Assembly (NCBI GenBank): GCA_018883635.1 | Contig: JAHLFT010000070.1 | Location: 1 to 62,678 of the forward strand | DNA length: 62,678 nt | Direction: 5' to 3' | Source of the DNA: Candidatus Lactobacillus pullistercoris | GTDB taxonomy: Bacteria; Bacillota; Bacilli; Lactobacillales; Lactobacillaceae | Shown here: positions 8,148 to 16,916 of the stretch, piece after piece | Position numbering within the stretch: the first letter of the stretch is position 1 | Layout of the letters: each line of letters opens with the position of its first letter | Notes under the pieces: model-generated | Told to the model about the DNA's origin: nothing | Databases searched by the model: none | What the model saw: only the letters and a program-made list of their open reading frames with translations | Made by a program: the position numbers and the translations under genes

Positions 8148-9468
8148 ATCTAAATTTTCAGATTTAATATTGCTAATTGTAACGGCGATTGCGATTATCG
8201 TTTCAATCGTTCTTTGGATATTTATTATGACTAATGATCAACGCTTTAGTCAGATAAATCAAGCTAACAATTCTTCAAGAGATCAGATTAAAAATAGAAA
8301 TACTAAATCGCTTTATGATTTGTATATTCCAACAAGTTCTTACGGATTTAAGGATGGTGAGCTGTATCGCCTATACGATTCTAAAAACAACTTATCATTT
8401 GAATTTTCTAAAGATATGCAAAAACTGAAGGTAACTTCGATTAAGCTTAAATCAAGTAGTCAATCGAGTTATGAAGCTTTATTGAAAAATGATAATTATA
8501 TTCAATTGACATATCCTGATCAAATTACCTTTAATTTATTCACTGATGTTTCAGTTAAAAAAGATAATCGCCAATTTAATCGAATATTTATCTCACTAGA
8601 TAATAACAATACGATGTTGGTAGGAAATGATAAAAATTATAAGTTGTATCAATTAAACTTAAAAGATGCTAACTTTGATCGCTTGAGAAGTTATGCTAAG
8701 AATGCTCATTATAAATCTCAAGTCGAATTTATTCGCTTGAAGTCAGGTTATACCGCATTTTATAAGCATAATGAGAAATGGAATGTTTATAGTTACTTAA
8801 CTAATCGTCAGACAGATTCGTATTTTGTCGCTCGATTATTGGGGACTTCGGGAGTTACAAGTCGAACAAGTAAAAAAGGTCATACGACATACGTATTAAA
8901 TTATTACACCCGGTTAAAGGTCCCAAAGACCGCAGAAAACAATAATGATTATTTCTATACTCATTATGAGAAAAATCATTATACTACACCAACAGATCGT
9001 TTCTTAGATAGTATCTATTATGTGCACCGGATTGGCTTAATGGAGCAAGATCTACGCTTTTTTGATGCAGATGATTCAAGTATTAAATATACAAATTATG
9101 TTGAAGGAACTCCTGTCTTTTTGAATCAACATGATGTTCAAATTAATACTAATTTTACTTCTGATGCAATTACAGTAGATTTTAATAGCACTAATTTACA
9201 AATTCCAATTCCGTTTGATGGTCAAACCACTACTTTGGAATCCACAAATGATCTAATGCAGAAATTAAAGAATCATGGAATGCATGAAGATGAAATTGAT
9301 GAAATTGTTGTAGGTTCTAAGGTTGAAAAAGATGGAATCCACAGTAATTTGGTAAATTTAGTACCGACATACTATGTAAAAGCCTACGGCGAATGGAAGA
9401 GCGCTAAAGAATGGCTGCAACAAGATTTAAGTGCTTATCAAGTTCCAGTTAATCAAGAAAGTAGGTAA
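8137..9468 (+). CDS. walH: WalH (YycH), regulator of WalK
   Basis: Membrane-anchored accessory protein with an N-terminal segment (ILLIVTAIAIIVSIVLWIF) and a large extracytoplasmic part. In Bacillus YycH and YycI hold WalK in check (in Staphylococcus they activate it). I place the start at ATG 8137, about 9 bases after GAGGAGG, rather than at GTG 8119 or ATG 8128, giving 443 residues. It overlaps the end of walK by 11 bases and is followed 8 bases on by walI, so translation is coupled. The identification rests on position and topology as much as on sequence, since the family varies. Confidence 0.92.
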   Translation: MKFKSKFSDLILLIVTAIAIIVSIVLWIFIMTNDQRFSQINQANNSSRDQIKNRNTKSLYDLYIPTSSYGFKDGELYRLYDSKNNLSFEFSKDMQKLKVTSIKLKSSSQSSYEALLKNDNYIQLTYPDQITFNLFTDVSVKKDNRQFNRIFISLDNNNTMLVGNDKNYKLYQLNLKDANFDRLRSYAKNAHYKSQVEFIRLKSGYTAFYKHNEKWNVYSYLTNRQTDSYFVARLLGTSGVTSRTSKKGHTTYVLNYYTRLKVPKTAENNNDYFYTHYEKNHYTTPTDRFLDSIYYVHRIGLMEQDLRFFDADDSSIKYTNYVEGTPVFLNQHDVQINTNFTSDAITVDFNSTNLQIPIPFDGQTTTLESTNDLMQKLKNHGMHEDEIDEIVVGSKVEKDGIHSNLVNLVPTYYVKAYGEWKSAKEWLQQDLSAYQVPVNQESR

Positions 9469-9476
9469 GGATAAAA

Positions 9477-10301
9477 ATGGATCATAAACGAATAGAATGG
9501 TTATTTTTAATTGTCTTTTTATTGATTGATATTTATCTAGGTGTCGAAATCTTACGTTCACCAGTTAATTTGTCTAATTCTAATGCAAATACGGCTAATA
9601 CAAATATTAGAACCGAAATGAAAGCTGATGGAATAGATTTACCTAATAATATTTCTAAGACGCAATCTTCAGGCTATTATTTGGCAGCAAAGAATAATGA
9701 TTATTTGAATAAAAAAATATCAACTTTAAGCCAGGTAAATGTTAATTATTCAAAGGGCAATAATTTATTAACAGCTACACCTAAGAATGCCATAGAAGTA
9801 AAGGGAACAAGGGATGAAATTCTTAATAAGATAATTAAATTTAAGAATGATCCGCGAAATGTTCCTTTTGGTAAAGAATATAAGTATGAACCAACCATGT
9901 CAGGTGATAATAACTATATTTTTGTTCAATCTTCAGAATACGGAAATATTTATGATACGAATGCACAGCTAATTGTTAATGTTAAAAACAATATGATCGA
10001 CAATTATGCATTGACCTACTTGGGTCCAGTAAGCCCAGTAAGAGAGTTGCAATCGACAATTTCACCATGGCATGCTATTAAAGCAATGTATACTGATCGT
10101 GAACTATCGAATAATTCCCGTGTAATAAAAATAAAACTAAGTTATTCAAAATTAATTGAAGTTCGTGGTAGCACCATTTTGCTTCCTAGCTGGCTTGTAT
10201 GGGTAGAAAATAAGACAACGAAAAATATTACTTTGAAGCGAGTTAATGCATTTACTTCACAAATAATCCAAACTAATACTGCATATAATGTCGAAAAATG
10301 A
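9477..10301 (+). CDS. walI: WalI (YycI), regulator of WalK
   Basis: 274 residues: an N-terminal membrane anchor (WLFLIVFLLIDIYLGVEIL) and an extracytoplasmic domain with the YycI ending in which an aromatic/basic region (LLPSWLVWVENKTTKN) precedes the C-terminus. It partners WalH at the membrane to tune WalK. ATG 9477 follows GTAAGGATAAAA. It lies between walH and walJ in the operon, as in other Firmicutes. Confidence 0.93.
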   Translation: MDHKRIEWLFLIVFLLIDIYLGVEILRSPVNLSNSNANTANTNIRTEMKADGIDLPNNISKTQSSGYYLAAKNNDYLNKKISTLSQVNVNYSKGNNLLTATPKNAIEVKGTRDEILNKIIKFKNDPRNVPFGKEYKYEPTMSGDNNYIFVQSSEYGNIYDTNAQLIVNVKNNMIDNYALTYLGPVSPVRELQSTISPWHAIKAMYTDRELSNNSRVIKIKLSYSKLIEVRGSTILLPSWLVWVENKTTKNITLKRVNAFTSQIIQTNTAYNVEK

Positions 10302-10314
10302 TGGAGGAATTTGA

Positions 10315-11112
10315 GTGCAAGTTTCAATTTTAGCTAGTGGTTCAACTGGTAATACAAGTTTAATCACGACAGGTCAGCATAAAATCTTGATGGATGCAGG
10401 TTTGTCAGGTAAAAAAATTAAAAATCTGTTAGCAGATGTTGGCGTAGATATTAATGAAATTGATTTAGCTTTTTTAAGTCATGATCATAGCGACCATAGT
10501 AGTGGCCTTGGAGTCTTGATGAGACGTTATCCTAAGATTGATGCTTTTGCTAATACGGGTACTTGGGATTATCTCATAGATACAAATAAAATCGGAAAAT
10601 TGCCTGTAGAACAGATTAATACAATTGAACCAGGCCAAACTAAAACTCTTGGAGATTTGACCGTTACAGCCTTTGCTACAAGTCATGATGCAGCTGAGCC
10701 GCAATATTATGTCTTTGAAAGCGGCGGCAAGAGAGTGGCATTTTTAACTGATACCGGCTATGTTTCAGAAAATGTCGAAGGTGAAATTAAAGATGCAGAT
10801 GCATATATGATGGAATTCAACTATGATACGATGATGCTGAGAGAAGGACCCTATTCTTGGTCTTTAAAGCAGAGAATTTTATCAGACGTTGGTCATTTGT
10901 CTAATGAAGAAGCGTGTCAAGCTTTAGTGGATGTTGTAACTCCGAAAACAAAGCATATCTTTCTGGCTCATAGGAGTCAGCATAATAATACAGAATATTT
11001 GGCTCATGATACTGCTAAAGAAATGCTGGTTGATGGGGATGCAAATTTGAGTAGTGATGTGAAAATTATCGATACTTTTGCTGATCAGCCGACGGAACTT
11101 GTGAAAATTTAA
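10315..11112 (+). CDS. walJ: WalJ (YycJ/VicX), metallo-beta-lactamase-fold hydrolase
   Basis: 265 residues with the MBL metal motif SHDHSDHSSG (HxHxDH), further ligands in TSHDAAEP and FLTDTGYVS, and the late HRSQHNN. It is a cytoplasmic phosphodiesterase/nuclease of the YycJ group, reported elsewhere to be a 5' exonuclease involved in mismatch repair. The start is GTG 10315 behind GGAGG; no ATG is suitably placed. It is the last of the five wal genes before htrA. Confidence 0.95.
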   Translation: MQVSILASGSTGNTSLITTGQHKILMDAGLSGKKIKNLLADVGVDINEIDLAFLSHDHSDHSSGLGVLMRRYPKIDAFANTGTWDYLIDTNKIGKLPVEQINTIEPGQTKTLGDLTVTAFATSHDAAEPQYYVFESGGKRVAFLTDTGYVSENVEGEIKDADAYMMEFNYDTMMLREGPYSWSLKQRILSDVGHLSNEEACQALVDVVTPKTKHIFLAHRSQHNNTEYLAHDTAKEMLVDGDANLSSDVKIIDTFADQPTELVKI

Positions 11113-11183
11113 TTTATTTGAAAGTAATATTCATATATTTTTCAAATTTAATCAGTATAGTAAAACACAAAGGAGATAAGCGC

Positions 11184-12398
11184 ATGGAGAATAGACAAAA
11201 TGATTTAAAGAATCAACCAAAAAAGAAGAATAATATCCTAGTTAAAACAGCTATCATTGGGGTTGTATCTGGGCTAATCGGTGGTGGAATATCATATGCT
11301 GCATTTGATCAAATTAATAATGCTCAAAATAATCAAGCTCAAACTAGTATTAGTTCAAATAATGCCAAAATTTCTAAGAATAGTGCTAAAACTAGCGGTG
11401 CAATGACGGGAGCTTATGATCATGTTAAGGGAGCCGTTGTTTCAGTTATCAATTTGAAACGTCAATCTTCTTCAAATTCAAATGATATTTATGGTTTATT
11501 TAGTAATCGTTCTTCAAAGAGCAACAAATTAGAGACTTATAGTGAAGGCTCAGGTGTTGTTTACATGAAGTCCAATAATAAAGGCTATATTGTTACTAAT
11601 AACCACGTAGTATCAGGTAGTGACGCTGTTCAAGTAATGCTTGCCAATGGTAAGACTGTGAGTGCTAAAATTGTTGGAACAGATGCAACAACAGATTTGG
11701 CTGTTTTATCAATTGATGCTAAGTATGTTACTCAAACTGCTCAATTCGGTGATTCTAAGAGCTTGCAAGCTGGACAAACAGTAATTGCTGTTGGTTCCCC
11801 ATTAGGTAGTGAATATGCTTCTACAGTTACACAAGGAATCATATCAGCACCAAGTAGAACGATTGAAACTTCATCTGGAAATCAACAAACAGTAATTCAA
11901 ACAGATGCTGCAATTAATCCAGGAAATTCTGGTGGTGCGCTTGTTAACTCATCAGGTCAAGTAATCGGAATTAATTCAATGAAGTTAGCACAATCTACAG
12001 ATGGAACTTCTGTTGAGGGAATGGGATTTGCAATCCCTTCAAATGAAGTAGTAACAATTGTTAACCAATTAGTGAAGAAGGGCAAAATTACTCGTCCACA
12101 ATTAGGAGTTAAAGTAATTGCTCTAAATGGTATTCCTGAAGAATATCGCCATCGTTTGAATATTGAATCTGCATTAAATAATGGAATTTACGTAGCATCA
12201 GTAAGCAAAGGTAGTTCAGCTGCAAAAGCAGGAATAAAGGCACAAGATGTCATTATTAAAGTTGATGGTAAGAAAGTTTCTGATGTTGCATCGTTACACA
12301 GCATTTTGTACAGTCACAAAGTCGGTGATAGCGTTAATGTAACTGTTAACAGAAATGGTAAAGGTGTAAATATTAAAGTCACTTTACAAGGTAACTAA
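11184..12398 (+). CDS. htrA: HtrA/DegP serine protease
   Basis: 404 residues from ATG 11184 (AAAGGAGATAAG site); a longer frame upstream lacks a good site. N-terminal membrane anchor about 25-47, a Ser/Asn-rich linker, then the trypsin-like domain with catalytic His in VTNNHVVSG, Asp in TTDLAVL and Ser in NPGNSGGAL, and one PDZ domain (about 305-400). It degrades or refolds misfolded exported proteins and processes surface proteins. It follows the wal genes with a 71-base gap containing a possible -10 (TATAGT), so it may have its own stress-responsive promoter, and it ends in a long hairpin. Confidence 0.96.
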   Translation: MENRQNDLKNQPKKKNNILVKTAIIGVVSGLIGGGISYAAFDQINNAQNNQAQTSISSNNAKISKNSAKTSGAMTGAYDHVKGAVVSVINLKRQSSSNSNDIYGLFSNRSSKSNKLETYSEGSGVVYMKSNNKGYIVTNNHVVSGSDAVQVMLANGKTVSAKIVGTDATTDLAVLSIDAKYVTQTAQFGDSKSLQAGQTVIAVGSPLGSEYASTVTQGIISAPSRTIETSSGNQQTVIQTDAAINPGNSGGALVNSSGQVIGINSMKLAQSTDGTSVEGMGFAIPSNEVVTIVNQLVKKGKITRPQLGVKVIALNGIPEEYRHRLNIESALNNGIYVASVSKGSSAAKAGIKAQDVIIKVDGKKVSDVASLHSILYSHKVGDSVNVTVNRNGKGVNIKVTLQGN

Positions 12399-12427
12399 AA
12401 GAAATAATATTCCGATATTCAAAAAAT

Positions 12428-12472
12428 AAAAGGCTATGTATTGCGTGTTTCACGTATGCATAGCCTTTTTTC
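12428..12472 (+). terminator. Terminator after htrA
   Basis: Long imperfect stem AAAGGCTATG...TTGCGTG / CACG...CATAGCCTTT with loop TTT and a T run. Confidence 0.9.
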
Positions 12473-12885
12473 TAAACTTTAAAACTGTGTAACAGAATAA
12501 AGTTCGGGATTTAATTCTGTCAAGTTTTGATTAAAAATTGATAGTTGTTGATAACTGTGGATAAAACTGTGAATTGTGTAAAACTATGGAAAAACACCTG
12601 TTAATAACTGTGGATAAACTGTGAATTGTGTGTAAGTAATAGTGAAAAATAATTAATTAAAACATATATTCTTGCTGTAAATACGGGGTTTTCACGCATA
12701 AAGTTTGTGAAAATACTTTTTCCCAAGGCAAAATGTGGGAAAGAATTTGTCGAAAAATTGAAAAAAATTTAAACCACAATAAATATGTATAAACGTATTT
12801 TCGCCCACAAAATATAGATTAGGTTTTACACATCTGTGGAAAAGTTAAGTGGAAACAATGTAAATTAGGGGCTAAAATAGAAAGT
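12473..12885. other. Intergenic region with DnaA-box words and a duplicated unit
   Basis: About 410 bases without a gene. Two perfect TGTGGATAA words (reverse complement of the DnaA box TTATCCACA) lie at 12556-12564 and 12609-12617, both on the same strand and 53 bases apart. Each sits in a repeated unit of about 30 bases (ATAACTGTGGATAAA.CTGTGAATTGTGT). Near matches lie at 12734 (TGTGGGAAA) and 12835 (TGTGGAAAA). The rest is very AT-rich. This looks like a DnaA-binding cluster; it is not next to dnaA here. Confidence 0.65.
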
Positions 12886-13365
12886 ATGAATATTAAGATT
12901 GTTTGTGTAGGAAAATTAAAAGAAAAGTATTTTAAAGATGCAATCGCTGAATATGAAAAAAGACTCAGTCGCTTTGCTAAAGTGAAAATCGTTCAAGTAC
13001 CTGATGAGAAAGCGCCAGAAAAATTAAGTGATGCGCAGGATGAACAAGTCAAAGAAATCGAAGGTAAGCGGATTTTAAATAAGATTAAGGATAAAGAATA
13101 CGTTTATGTAACGGCAATAAAGGGAAAACAACGTAGTAGTGAAGAATTCGCCAAGGAAATCGCCGATTTAGGAACTTACGGACATTCAGATATCACTTTT
13201 GTTATTGGTGGTAGTTTAGGTACAAGTGATGCTGTGAATAAACGAGCTAATGATCTAATCAGTTTTGGCAAATTAACAATGCCACATCAATTGATGAGAG
13301 TAGTATTGATTGAACAAATTTATCGGGCATTTATGATCAATAGTGGTAGTCCGTATCATAAATAA
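12886..13365 (+). CDS. rlmH: RlmH, 23S rRNA pseudouridine-1915 N3-methyltransferase
   Basis: 159 residues, the usual length. It is a SPOUT-class methyltransferase with a C-terminal trefoil knot: [12 protein letters not shown] (SAM site) and the invariant ending [19 protein letters not shown]. As a dimer it methylates the pseudouridine of helix 69 in the assembled 70S ribosome. It is a single gene downstream of the DnaA-box region. The gene order htrA-rlmH is common in lactobacilli and streptococci. Confidence 0.97.
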   Translation: MNIKIVCVGKLKEKYFKDAIAEYEKRLSRFAKVKIVQVPDEKAPEKLSDAQDEQVKEIEGKRILNKIKDKEYVYVTAIKGKQRSSEEFAKEIADLGTYGHSDITFVIGGSLGTSDAVNKRANDLISFGKLTMPHQLMRVVLIEQIYRAFMINSGSPYHK

Positions 13366-13456
13366 GATAGCGCTGGTAGATAAAATGTTAGTTGTAGTTA
13401 TAATAAATGTAATTTTGGCATTAATAATTTCTTATTTTACTTAAAGAAATTAAAGT

Positions 13457-13732
13457 TTGACTTTAGCTTGTGGACAATGTGGATTAACGTTTTTAACCGT
13501 CATCATGTTGATCTTAGGAGTCTTGCTATTATTCTTGGCTCTGGTAATGAATGTCTCTCGCTATTTTAGAAGGCAAAATTGGCATAATTTAGGTGTAATG
13601 CTTGAAGTTATAGGAATTATTATCTTATTAGTATTATGGCGTAAGCCATTTGATTGCCTAGAGTTTATTGTGCCTGAGCTATCGATTATTGTGGGTTTTT
13701 ATTTATTAATCAAAAAATCTGGGAAAAATTAA
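13457..13732 (+). CDS. Small membrane protein, unknown function
   Basis: 91 residues from a TTG at 13457, or shorter from ATG 13505; neither has a convincing ribosome site. Two or three hydrophobic segments can be seen (FLTVIMLILGVLLLFLALVM; MLEVIGIIILLVLW; IVPELSIIVGFYLLI), plus a CGQCG motif near the N-terminus. A strong terminator directly follows the stop, which supports expression. A short hydrophobic reading frame begins at 13386 just upstream and may be its original start region. I do not recognise the family. Confidence 0.5.
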   Translation: MTLACGQCGLTFLTVIMLILGVLLLFLALVMNVSRYFRRQNWHNLGVMLEVIGIIILLVLWRKPFDCLEFIVPELSIIVGFYLLIKKSGKN

Positions 13733-13746
13733 TTTCCCAGATTTTT
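13713..13746. terminator. Bidirectional terminator
   Basis: AAAATCTGGGAAA / ATTTCCCAGATTTTT stem between converging genes. Confidence 0.85.
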
Positions 13747-13761
13747 GTTTTGCTTTAAGTT

Positions 13762-14415
13762 TTAATGGAATACAAATAGACAAATATTAAATAAAAAGAG
13801 AATTAGCACAAATTTTAACCAATCTATGCTAGTTAGCGAAATTCTTTTGATTACCGAACGTTTTTTTCCTTCTACGTAACCATGCGATTCCATTGCCTGA
13901 GCTAGATTCTCAGAAGAGATTAGAGCTGCTAAAATCGCTTTAAAATATAGCATTGGTGACCAAAAACTTAAATAGATGCCGCGCATTAAAGCTGCAGTAC
14001 GGATTTTTTTAACGCTTAGCTTAATTTCCGGAATAATATTTAAAGCCGCGAGAACTCCATATGCGAATTTGCTAGGTAAATGAAGACTTTGTTCAAAAGA
14101 TCGAATAAGTTGAGTTGAGGTAGTTGTTTGAACAAGACATGAAATCGTCAAAATATAGACGTAGATCCGGCTTGAGAGAACCCAGGCATAATAATGGTCA
14201 GGCTTGTCAGAAAACCAGTACAGCGTCGCAAAAACGGTAAATGCGGCAATAAACGGAATAAGTAGGACTAATAAAAGTGTTTTTAATTTGATTCTCTTAA
14301 TAATTAAATAAAATAAAGCACAAGCAATGACAATAGTATTGGTGATTAACGAAGCCTTAATTGAAATTTCGAGAGAAATAATAAAAACTAGAATAAATTT
14401 TAAACTTGGGTTCAT
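13762..14415 (-). CDS. ECF transporter transmembrane protein (EcfT/CbiQ family)
   Basis: 217 residues with five or so membrane segments. The cytoplasmic coupling signatures of EcfT are present: an AALMRGIY motif (the A-R-G coupling-helix type, residues about 142-149) and a later AMESHGYVEGK element near residue 185. EcfT links the two ATPase domains to an exchangeable substrate-binding S component for vitamin or metal uptake. It overlaps the upstream ATPase gene by 4 bases. No S component is adjacent, so the substrate cannot be stated. Confidence 0.88.
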   Translation of the reverse strand: MNPSLKFILVFIISLEISIKASLITNTIVIACALFYLIIKRIKLKTLLLVLLIPFIAAFTVFATLYWFSDKPDHYYAWVLSSRIYVYILTISCLVQTTTSTQLIRSFEQSLHLPSKFAYGVLAALNIIPEIKLSVKKIRTAALMRGIYLSFWSPMLYFKAILAALISSENLAQAMESHGYVEGKKRSVIKRISLTSIDWLKFVLILFLFNICLFVFH

Positions 14416-15776
14416 TGCTTGACCTCATCTGTGTACTCTAATTTGTAATCACTAAATTTTAAGTGATAATCGCATAGTTCTGCTAAAGCAGATATTTGAT
14501 GACTGATGATGATAAAACTGCGTTGATAAGATTGCTGACTTCTATTCATTAATGCAATTACCTCTTTAATTGATTGCTGATCTAAGCCAGATAATGGTTC
14601 ATCAATTAATAAAACTTGGTGTTTACCCATTAACATCAATAAGATTTGTAACTTCTTTTTTTGTCCACCGGATAAAGAATAAACTACTTGATTTAATTTT
14701 GATTTTAATTCTAAATCTTCTAGTGCTTGATCAATAACAGAATCAGTAAAGTATGAATTGCGATTTTTTTTGCTTAATTCAATTTCATCTTTGACTGTTA
14801 CCTTTAGAAATTGATCATCAGCATTTTGAAATATTTGAGCGACATGTTTTAAATAGTTTCTGTCTTTCAATTTATTGATTTCGCGATCTTGATACAAAAT
14901 ACTTCCTTCATATGGAATCATTTTGGTCAAAGCTTTAAAAAGTGAAGTTTTACCAACACCATTTTCGCCCGTGATCAAGATATTTTTATTTTTGTAGATA
15001 TTTAAATCCATTGTTTTCAGTAAGGGGCGACTTTGTCTGATTGTTGTTTGTTTTAATTGAAACAGCGTTTTATCTTTTCCCGTTGGTAATGCAAAATGAT
15101 GCTTCAAACTAGGCTCCTTTTTAAAAAGCAAATTTCTTTGAGTAGGAGTCAGTTCTTGAACAGTTTTATCTTTCATTTGATAGACGTGGTCACATATTTG
15201 CGAATAATCGTCAAAAACGTGATCGCTGATAATAATTGCTTTTCCTTGTTGATGTAATTGGGCTAACTTATTAATTAAAAATTTGCGCGTTTCAGGATCA
15301 CAGCTTGCAAAAGGCTCATCTAAGAGAAAAATATCGATATCCATTGCGATTAAAACAGCTAAAGCAACTCTTTGTTTTTCTCCACCTGATAAAGTTGAAA
15401 TTTTTTGATCAAGTAAACGACTAATTTGAGTAAATGTTGTCGCTTTTTTTAACCGTTTTTCATATTCTTGTTTATTTATTTGCAAATTCTCAAGTGCAAA
15501 AATTATTTCTTGACGCGGGGTAGACATCGTAAATTGCTGGCCTGCATTTTGGAACATCATTCCGTATGAATGACCTTGAAGATCAACTTTTCCTTGTAGA
15601 AAGCCATCATACTTTGGATATAACCCGGCAATAATTTTTAGAAGGGTCGATTTACCGCAACCTGTTGGTCCAATTAATAATGAGAAACTAGCCGGAATAG
15701 TTAAAGAAATATTTTTTAATAGATAGTGGTCTTTTTTGTATGAAAAAGATAAATTGGTTAATTTTATATAAGTCAT
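14412..15776 (-). CDS. ECF transporter ATPase, two ABC domains fused
   Basis: 454 residues containing two complete ABC domains. Domain 1 has Walker A GPTGCGKST, signature LSGGEKQR and Walker B IFLLDEPFAS. Domain 2 has Walker A GENGVGKTS, signature LSGGQKKK and Walker B VLLIDEPLSG. This is equivalent to EcfA1 and EcfA2 in one chain, like YkoD-type proteins of thiamine-precursor or cobalt systems. It forms a two-gene operon with the EcfT gene. The divergent AraC regulator gene begins 158 bases away and may control it. The substrate is unknown because the S component is elsewhere. Confidence 0.92.
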   Translation of the reverse strand: MTYIKLTNLSFSYKKDHYLLKNISLTIPASFSLLIGPTGCGKSTLLKIIAGLYPKYDGFLQGKVDLQGHSYGMMFQNAGQQFTMSTPRQEIIFALENLQINKQEYEKRLKKATTFTQISRLLDQKISTLSGGEKQRVALAVLIAMDIDIFLLDEPFASCDPETRKFLINKLAQLHQQGKAIIISDHVFDDYSQICDHVYQMKDKTVQELTPTQRNLLFKKEPSLKHHFALPTGKDKTLFQLKQTTIRQSRPLLKTMDLNIYKNKNILITGENGVGKTSLFKALTKMIPYEGSILYQDREINKLKDRNYLKHVAQIFQNADDQFLKVTVKDEIELSKKNRNSYFTDSVIDQALEDLELKSKLNQVVYSLSGGQKKKLQILLMLMGKHQVLLIDEPLSGLDQQSIKEVIALMNRSQQSYQRSFIIISHQISALAELCDYHLKFSDYKLEYTDEVKQ

Positions 15777-15934
15777 GTCGTTTTCTTAAATAATCAAATA
15801 CAATAAAAACGTCTTACTCTATTTTAACTAAATATGATTAAATAAAGGCGGTTAAAACTCAATAATTTCTTAAATTGATATATAATAATTTTATAGATGC
15901 ATTGTTATATATAAGATAATAGGAAGGTGGGACT

Positions 15935-16876
15935 ATGGCAGCCGTTGCTCTAGATCAATATCTGACTAGTATCCTTCGTTCAAATACTAAAGATACGAAT
16001 GAACTTAAATTAAAAAGCGGTAATACCAATTTTGATCTGTTCACGATTTATCTTGAAAACCATAATCAAGGCTTGCATCGCTATACTAATGATGTTTCAA
16101 CAATTTTATTTCTTGTCAGTGGTGATTTAACGATTAAAAGTGGCGAAAAAATTTTGCCAATGAGGGCAGGCAATGTTTTATTGCTGACAGAAAAATGTAA
16201 ATATGAAGTTCAAAGTCAAAGCGATGATGCAGTTTTAGTTAAGTTAAAATTTAAGCCGGGCTTTAAGTATCGTGATTTTTTTAAAAATTTTGCCTATAAA
16301 GGTAGCAGAGAAGAAAAGATCATTAAACAAATTATTTCTAGCTTAGAAAATGAGTATGTCTTGTGGTTAAAAAATAATCAAATCACTCGCTCTTCTCAAG
16401 TGATGCAACATATTATTAATGGGTATTTAAACGAAAATCTTTTTTCAAGAGTATTGATTGGTGCAGAATTAACAGTTGTCATGATTCTTTCAATTAGAAA
16501 TCAGCACCTAGTTACACCTACAAGCTTAGATAAAACTAAGTTTGAAGGTAATGTGTTGGACAATTATATTGATAGTCATTTTACAGATATTACCTTGACA
16601 CAAACAGCTAAATATTTTGGTTTTAATCCTAATTACTTTTCTAATATGGTTAAGCAAAAAACGGGAAAAAGTTTTGTAGATCACGTGGATGATCGCAGAA
16701 TGCAAGAAGCAAGAACATTACTTGCACAACCAGATGTTTCGCTTAAAGAAATTATTAATCGAGTTGGCTATTCAAGTAAGTCATTTTTCTATAAAAAGTT
16801 TAATCAATATTATGGAGAAACTCCAGCTTCAATGCGGGCAAGACTATTTAAAGAAGCAAATATTAATTTGAAATAA
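15935..16876 (+). CDS. AraC-family transcriptional regulator
   Basis: 313 residues. The N-terminal half resembles a cupin sensor (STILFLVSGDLTIKSGEKILPM). The last 100 residues form the double helix-turn-helix: ITLTQTAKYFGFNPNYFSNM and VSLKEIINRVGYSSKSFFYK, ending FNQYYGETPASMR. ATG 15935 follows GGAAGGTGGG. It is transcribed away from the ECF transporter core, a layout typical of a local regulator, so the transporter is a candidate target. The effector is unknown. Confidence 0.9.
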   Translation: MAAVALDQYLTSILRSNTKDTNELKLKSGNTNFDLFTIYLENHNQGLHRYTNDVSTILFLVSGDLTIKSGEKILPMRAGNVLLLTEKCKYEVQSQSDDAVLVKLKFKPGFKYRDFFKNFAYKGSREEKIIKQIISSLENEYVLWLKNNQITRSSQVMQHIINGYLNENLFSRVLIGAELTVVMILSIRNQHLVTPTSLDKTKFEGNVLDNYIDSHFTDITLTQTAKYFGFNPNYFSNMVKQKTGKSFVDHVDDRRMQEARTLLAQPDVSLKEIINRVGYSSKSFFYKKFNQYYGETPASMRARLFKEANINLK

Positions 16877-16916
16877 AAAAAGAGTTTAGAAAAATTTTCC
16901 TAAACTCTTTTTTTTT
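16875..16916. terminator. Bidirectional terminator
   Basis: AAAAAGAGTTTAGAAAA / TTTTCCTAAACTCTTTTT stem with T and A runs, between the converging AraC and htpX genes. Confidence 0.9.

Noticed and set aside
12540-12640. Chromosomal origin oriC
   Set aside because: DnaA boxes are present, but dnaA, dnaN and an adjoining AT-rich unwinding element with its DnaA-trio are not, so this is treated as a DnaA-box cluster only.
12540-12640. CRISPR-like array
   Set aside because: Only two repeat units with near-identical content between them, no unique spacers and no cas genes nearby.
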